Source: Lutjanus erythropterus
Taxonomy: Eukaryota; Chordata; Actinopteri; Lutjaniformes; Lutjanidae
Direction: 5' to 3'
DNA length: 64,000 nt
Assembly (NCBI GenBank): GCA_020091685.1
Contig: CM034595.1
Coordinates: forward strand, 8,827,132-8,891,131
Below, in pieces: positions 59,390 to 64,000 of this stretch (within the stretch, counting starts at the first letter, position 1; each line of letters opens with the position of its first letter). The notes below the pieces were generated by a model. The model was not told where the DNA came from. It did no database searches and saw only the letters and a list, made by a program, of their open reading frames with translations. The position numbers were made by a program, and so were the translations under genes.

Positions 59390-59690
59390 TAGATTAACAG
59401 TAAAATACTGGCAGCAGGGTTGCCAGTAGTTTACTGTTAATTTTACAGTTCTTCTACTGTAATCAACCGTACAGTATGTTACTGTAATACGACCATCTAT
59501 TGAATTACAGTACATTGCTGTATTTTCTTGATATTACAGTAGACCACTGGCAGCAGGGCTGCCAGTAAATTACCGTTTTTTCTAGTTTGCTTACTGTAAA
59601 CGTATTTACATTTTATTACTGTTATAATACCATGTACTGAAACACAGTATAGTTCTGTATTTTGTTGAATTTACAGCATACTTGTGGCAG
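59390..59690. repeat. Palindrome-bearing tandem repeat (ACTGGCAGC..GCTGCCAGT)
   Basis: ACTGGCAGCAGGGTTGCCAGT at 59407-59427 and its near-identical second copy at 59546-59566 each form a 9-bp stem with a 3-base loop (perfect in the second). They lie 139 bases apart and are separated by TTACTGTAA/TACAGTA-type inverted words. This matches a frequent non-autonomous teleost repeat. Confidence 0.7.
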
Positions 59691-60250
59691 GGTCTACAAT
59701 ATTTTTTTTCCAAAATTTGAATGAAATTTCACCATAATCCCAAATACAGTACCATGTAGTCATTTTTCTAAAAAAGAGCATATTGCTGGCGGTACTGATG
59801 ACAGTCAATCATTATTAAGTAAGGATTGCCTTAACTGTAACCTTGACTAGCAATTTCAATGTGATATACTGAACATATACTGAATGACTTTGTTAACTAA
59901 AATGCAGTAATGAAAAAATCTAAGGAAAAGAAGAAACTTAGAAAATATGACATAAATGATGTAACCCAGCATTTATTTTTTTAAAAGGCAGCACCAACTG
60001 AAATACTTCATTTATTGATACAAACAAACTGTTTTTTCCAATACAGTTGGAAAATTCAAGTATGCCTAACAGAACAAGGCAGTATATCTGTTAATCAAAT
60101 GTGGTAACACTAATAGACGTTCTAATAAACTTTGGGGAATGATGTATCTAACCACTGTGAGTATCACTGCCTTTTTGATACAAAATGCACACTTTGTCAG
60201 TCAGACGCGGTACAATTCAAACATCAATTTTGATCCAGAATGTGATCCAG
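59691..60250. other. Intergenic, nothing recognised
   Basis: AT-rich DNA; no gene seen. Confidence 0.4.
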
Positions 60251-60306
60251 ATGGAGGCTCCTGCAGAAGTTCAAACATTGCGGATGTTGCCGGACGTGTC
60301 TGAATG
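60251..60306 (+). other. Possible first coding exon, orphan
   Basis: ATG at 60251 opens 18 codons (MEAPAEVQTLRMLPDVSE plus two bases) ending exactly at a consensus donor, TGAATG|GTAAGT. No downstream plus-strand exon was found in the remaining 3.7 kb. Similar short GC-rich starts with GTAAGT occur in repeat-derived transcripts, so this may be a repeat rather than a gene. Confidence 0.3.
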
Positions 60307-61099
60307 GTAAGTCTACAACTTTGTGTGTCTTGATACTTTACAGTTAGTCGATGTGTGTGTTGGTACAGCGTTAAAATGTAACTAGCTAGCTAATGCTAAC
60401 TGTAACTCACTCCGCTTGTTCATTATTGAGGGAAATTTTGGCGAATAAGTGACATTATAATTTGTGAATATAGTTAACCGTCATGCCTCCGGTGAGACAC
60501 ATTAGTACTCTGTGGACAAAGGACCTCTACAAGTGTTACAGGTGTCCCGATTACTGACATATTTTGACGATTGCTGACAATAAATTGTCTTTGTTTTACA
60601 ATATTCTCTGCAGAGATGACTATCAAAATAGTCCTTTATGTACCCACATTTTTATCATAATACTGAACTTGTTTTAGTATATATAAAAATTTTCAGTCTG
60701 TCTGTATAATTTATTATCATTTTATCATCAGTTTTCAGACGTCAAGGCTGTGTGCAGTGGTTTGTAAACTATACTGTGCTGTCTCCACATAATGTGCAAC
60801 AATTTACCTGTTCCAATATTATGTATTTGAAATTTGCCAAAGCTTCCTGCTCATCCATCACAGCTTGTCTAATGTCTTTCAGGTTTGAATTTCATAGGCC
60901 TTATATTTTGCTGAAATATTTACATTTTTCTAAATTTTGTGGATATGCTCACAACAGATCTTAGAATAGACTCTGGATGAGCTGAAAAATTATTTTACAA
61001 TCAATATTTTGCGTCATTTATTTATATTGTTATTATTATACTCTGTGCAATAATAATTTAGTAGTGCAATGCAAGGACTACACTGGCATCACAACTACA
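60307..61099. other. Intergenic, nothing recognised
   Basis: No further exon supported. Confidence 0.4.
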
Positions 61100-61505
61100 T
61101 AATTTACTTATATGAGCATTTAAATCAACCAATGCTTATTATAATACATGTGTCCTATAACACTTGTCCCCATCTTCAGCATACTGTTTTACACTAGTAT
61201 GTGTACCACTGCTGTATATATTGTTGTACATCACTTACATACAAATGCATGTTTACATATTCTTACACGTCTTAGTTTTTTTTCTACTGTTGTATATAGT
61301 TTAATTCACAATGCACATGTTAACTAATATTTTATTTTTATTTCTTAAAAGCTTTATCTCTACAGAATATTTTAATTTCTATATTCTATATTCTATATGC
61401 TTATATATGTAGAAATACATACTTATATTCTAGTCTTCCTTGAATGGGTGCAGCTGTAACACTACCAATTTCCCTCCTGGGATCGATAAAGTATATCTGA
61501 TTATG
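61100..61505 (+). mobile_element. Retroposon copy, plus strand
   Basis: Ends TTGAATGGGTGCAGCTGTAA, then TTTCCCTCCTGGGATCGATA and AAGTATATCTGATT. The preceding AT-rich TTACATA/TATTCTATATTC DNA is typical of the family. Same orientation and tail as the copy ending at 33148. Confidence 0.65.
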
Positions 61506-62109
61506 ATTGTGATAAGTCATTGTATATTGAGCAGGATAATGTACAGTGAGCAGGTCAGTATTGTAAAATAAACCTCTTCAGGATGAAGTAAGACCCTCTG
61601 CTTTGTGTCAGGGTCCTGCATCATCCTGTCAGGGTTTATTTCACGATACTGACAGAAAAGATTTTCACAATATTGTTAGTTGTATTTATGAAGATAAATA
61701 TGTCAGATTTTTTACAGTTTGCTTTACATTACTTAAGTCAGCATAACATTACAGTGTTCACTAAACACCATGAATGGAGAAGCACACGCCAAAATAAACA
61801 GATACTGTTCATATTAAACATGACTTCACAAGAGAGAAGTTTTACACATACTGTGAGGCATTTATTGAATCGCATATATCACATCGTATAACATGTCAAA
61901 TGATGTACCTATCATCCATGACACAAACTGAAAGATTCACTGAATCCATTTGAAAAAAAAAAACAAAAAACTTTGACACATCAAAGATTGATGTTTTTGA
62001 GGCTAAACTGTTAACTGGACATCTTTTCCACGTTTCATTCGTTACAGGTATCAGCCTATAGGTTTCCTCGTCACTCCTCGTCAAAGCCTGTCTGGTTCTT
62101 AGGATTCGC
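61506..62109. other. Intergenic, nothing recognised
   Basis: No gene or repeat boundary seen. Confidence 0.4.
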
Positions 62110-62574
62110 ACCATGTTTCCTGACGCCCAGGGCCTCTATGTTGGATTCAGCCTGTGCAATTTTGCACACACTTGCTGCTATTTTTACCATTTAATATTCA
62201 TTACTGCTGCTACAATTTGCCATGGACTGTCCTTGCACCAAAAAACCTTAATTCCTACCAACTACAACCTGAGGAGCTACCTCACAACACAGTACTTCTC
62301 AAATGCACACTGTGAAACACCTTACTGTACTTAAGTCTTGTCTTGTCTGGTTACATCTTGTTATGTTAGTAGCACTAGCTATGGGATAAGCCCTAAGCTA
62401 CTTACAACTTATTTATTTTAATATTACCCTAGTGTTAGGATTTGTCTTGTTGTGCATCTGCACTTTACTGTTGTCTTTGTCTATGCTTGGGACAGCGAGA
62501 AACGTAATTTCGGTTCCTTTGTATGTCAAGCACATGTGAAGAAACTGACAAATAAAACTGACTTTGACTTTGAC
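62110..62574 (+). mobile_element. Retroposon with (TGACTT)n tail
   Basis: TTGTTGTGCATCTGCACTTT, TACTGTTGTCTTTGTCTATG, GGGACAGCGAGAAACGTAAT and GAAGAAACTGACAAATAAAA, then CTGACTTTGACTTTGACTT, is a well-known teleost retroposon 3' end. Its tail touches the last codon of the damaged coding locus on the other strand. Confidence 0.7.
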
Positions 62575-62726
62575 TTAGTTGAACCAGGACACACAGCTGG
62601 CGATGACCTTCTCCTTGTCTGGCTCCTCATACTGTGGACTCAGGTCCTCTGGATCTTCATCCCTGTCTGGCACCGGGTCCAGAAACATTTTCTCAAAGAC
62701 GGGGTCCATTAAGTCGGCCACATATC
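62575..62726 (-). pseudogene. Damaged coding locus, exon B
   Basis: After acceptor ATATTGCACAG the frame reads YVADLMDPVFEKMFLDPVPD, then RDEDPEDLSPQYEEPDKEKV and IASCVSWFN before TAA. Its acid-rich, gap-free frame and splice site show real coding history. It resembles the C-terminal part of a gene family that is multicopy in teleosts, as I recall it, but I cannot name it. The stop codon overlaps the tail of the neighbouring retroposon, so the original 3' end was probably replaced. Confidence 0.55.
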
Positions 62727-62927
62727 CTGTGCAATATTACAGAAAGATTTTGTTTAGACTTCAAAAAAGTCAGTGCATTATGTTTATGTGTGTATTTATA
62801 TAAGTTATTAGTTTTCTATTTTATTTCTTTTTTTTTGTTGAAACCTTTACAACTGTTACAGTGATACAGTCAATACAACATGTACATGACTTAATTTTAG
62901 TTAGAAATAAAAGAATGTAACACTTAC

Positions 62928-63073
62928 AAAACATGGGCTCAGTCTCCACTGGTTTTGTTCTGCAGGCTCCTCTCATGGTCTTTGGGAAGTGCACTTTGAA
63001 GAGTTGCTCTCCACCAGATGTGATGTGTGGTTTGTCAGCAGGTTCACTGTGATACATGACAGCCAGGCAGAGT
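62928..63073 (-). pseudogene. Damaged coding locus, exon A
   Basis: Bounded by acceptor TGTACTTTCAG and donor GTAAGTG, it encodes LCLAVMYHSEPADKPHITSG, then GEQLFKVHFPKTMRGACRTK and PVETEPMF. Phase: it starts with the last base of a codon and ends with the first (T). Joining to exon B, which starts GA, makes TGA at the junction. A possible upstream exon ends TGCAG|GTAAAT at 63166 and would complete an Arg codon, but its own frame is short and doubtful. Confidence 0.55.
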
Positions 63074-63166
63074 CTGAAAGTACAGCAGTACAGAGAAAAT
63101 CAAAGATGGAAATAATGAACAACAGTAAATATTTTTTACAAATTAAAAGTAACCACAATTTCATTT

Positions 63167-63589
63167 ACCTGCACAGCATTCCAAGAAATGGAAACACCAA
63201 GAGTCTTTCAAATGCTACTGAGACAATATATGCAATCATACACTGCTATGGGCCTAATATATTTATAATAACAGCTGATGTGTGTGACTTGGTCATTGTT
63301 TCTATGCTGTTTTTGTGAGTAAAAACTGATAACCCATGTAGTCACATGATTTTATGAATTGTATTGATATCAAAGCAAAACAGTCGTCATTATGGACGTG
63401 TACCTCTCCTCCTCCTGCATGTCCTGCACCCCAACTGTGTTGTTTGTAATGTAATGTGTAATTTGATGAAGAAATAGTCCGAAGTAAAATGGTTAGCACC
63501 CGCACACACACACACAACACTTTACCGGCAGAACATTTTACTTAAAATTAATAATAAAAATTAATCCACTGGGTTTTCTGTGGGTCAGA
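63167..63589. other. Intergenic, nothing recognised
   Basis: No further exon could be supported. Confidence 0.4.
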
Positions 63590-63995
63590 TGACGGGAGTA
63601 AATGCAGACATTTGTGCTCGTTCCTGCAGCCAACAACAGAACACTTGTTGTGCTTTCCTACTGCCTTCGACATCTCTGTTTGCCTGTGCAGCGATACCGA
63701 AGAAAAAAATGGTGAGCGGGAGGCGGACTCGTAGGTTTTCAGTGGGCGGCACAGACACGCAGCACAGGGAGTGTCTCCGGCTCAGAGGAGGCGCTTGCCC
63801 GGCTATGACGACATAGCCGGACACAAATCTAAACAGAGCGTTTTGGCCGACATTCACTGAAAGGTGGAGCAAACAAGAGAGGGAGAGAGAGGATTGTTCT
63901 CATATCAGGGGAGTCTGAAGGCAGGCCGGGGACACATATTTTCACTGGAAAACCTTGAAAAAGTGCATTTTGCATAATATGGGCCCTTTTAAAAA
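63590..63995. mobile_element. Terminal part of a TTAA-type teleost DNA element
   Basis: The stretch ends AAAAAGTGCATTTTGCATAA, then TATGGGCCCTTTT and AA, the end of a very common teleost element (usually read as AAAGGGGACATATTATGCA in the other direction). The GC-rich part before it (63690-63830) is open on both strands but shows no domain. The window ends before a second terminus could be seen. Confidence 0.5.
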
Positions 63996-64000
63996 GGTCT

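Noticed and set aside
60251..63073. Linking the orphan plus-strand exon at 60251 with the coding segments at 62575-63073
   Set aside because: They are on opposite strands.

Overview
This window is nuclear DNA of a ray-finned (teleost) fish. The signs are a spliced vertebrate lysosomal enzyme gene with GT-AG introns, AT-rich intergenic DNA, abundant short microsatellites, and many relics of transposon families that I recognise as typical of fish (hAT-like short elements, a mariner copy, DIRS, I-type LINEs, retroposons with GATC-AATAAAGT-type tails). Nothing looks bacterial, viral or organellar. The species cannot be named from the sequence alone.

Two intact protein-coding genes can be supported, both on the minus strand. 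The first is alpha-N-acetylgalactosaminidase (naga). Eight coding exons between 46941 and 36538 join in frame into 439 codons, with all catalytic and substrate-specificity residues present. A probable non-coding first exon lies near 47581-47605, and three identical GTCATGTG boxes lie just upstream of it. The second is a two-exon gene (57001-53598). It encodes a 504-residue glycine/alanine-rich multi-pass membrane protein that I do not recognise, with a TATA box about 105 bases before its start codon. A third, damaged coding locus lies at 63073-62575 on the minus strand: two exon-like segments whose junction makes a TGA and whose 3' end coincides with a retroposon tail.

The rest is mobile-element debris and unassigned intergenic DNA. 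From 1 to 12 kb: a truncated mariner, a decayed LINE reverse transcriptase and a hAT-type element with a perfect 8-bp target duplication (10606-11244). From 12 to 15.3 kb: two minus-strand pieces of I-type LINEs. From 18 to 30 kb: LTR-like and hAT fragments, a DIRS fragment with RNase H and tyrosine-recombinase homology, and fold-back elements. From 32 to 35.4 kb: two direct copies of a helicase-derived repeat, one nested in a retroposon that itself splits an older repeat whose intact inverted copy is at 24868-25205. Naga intron 1 (41774-46786) contains a hAT-like element carrying a tRNA-like tandem array. From 49 to 52.7 kb: four short inverted-repeat elements in a row. From 57 to 64 kb: three retroposons and two palindromic units.

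The two intact genes show no sign of working together. Naga acts in lysosomal glycan breakdown, and its upstream boxes suggest control by MiT/TFE factors. The membrane protein is the best candidate here for something undescribed.
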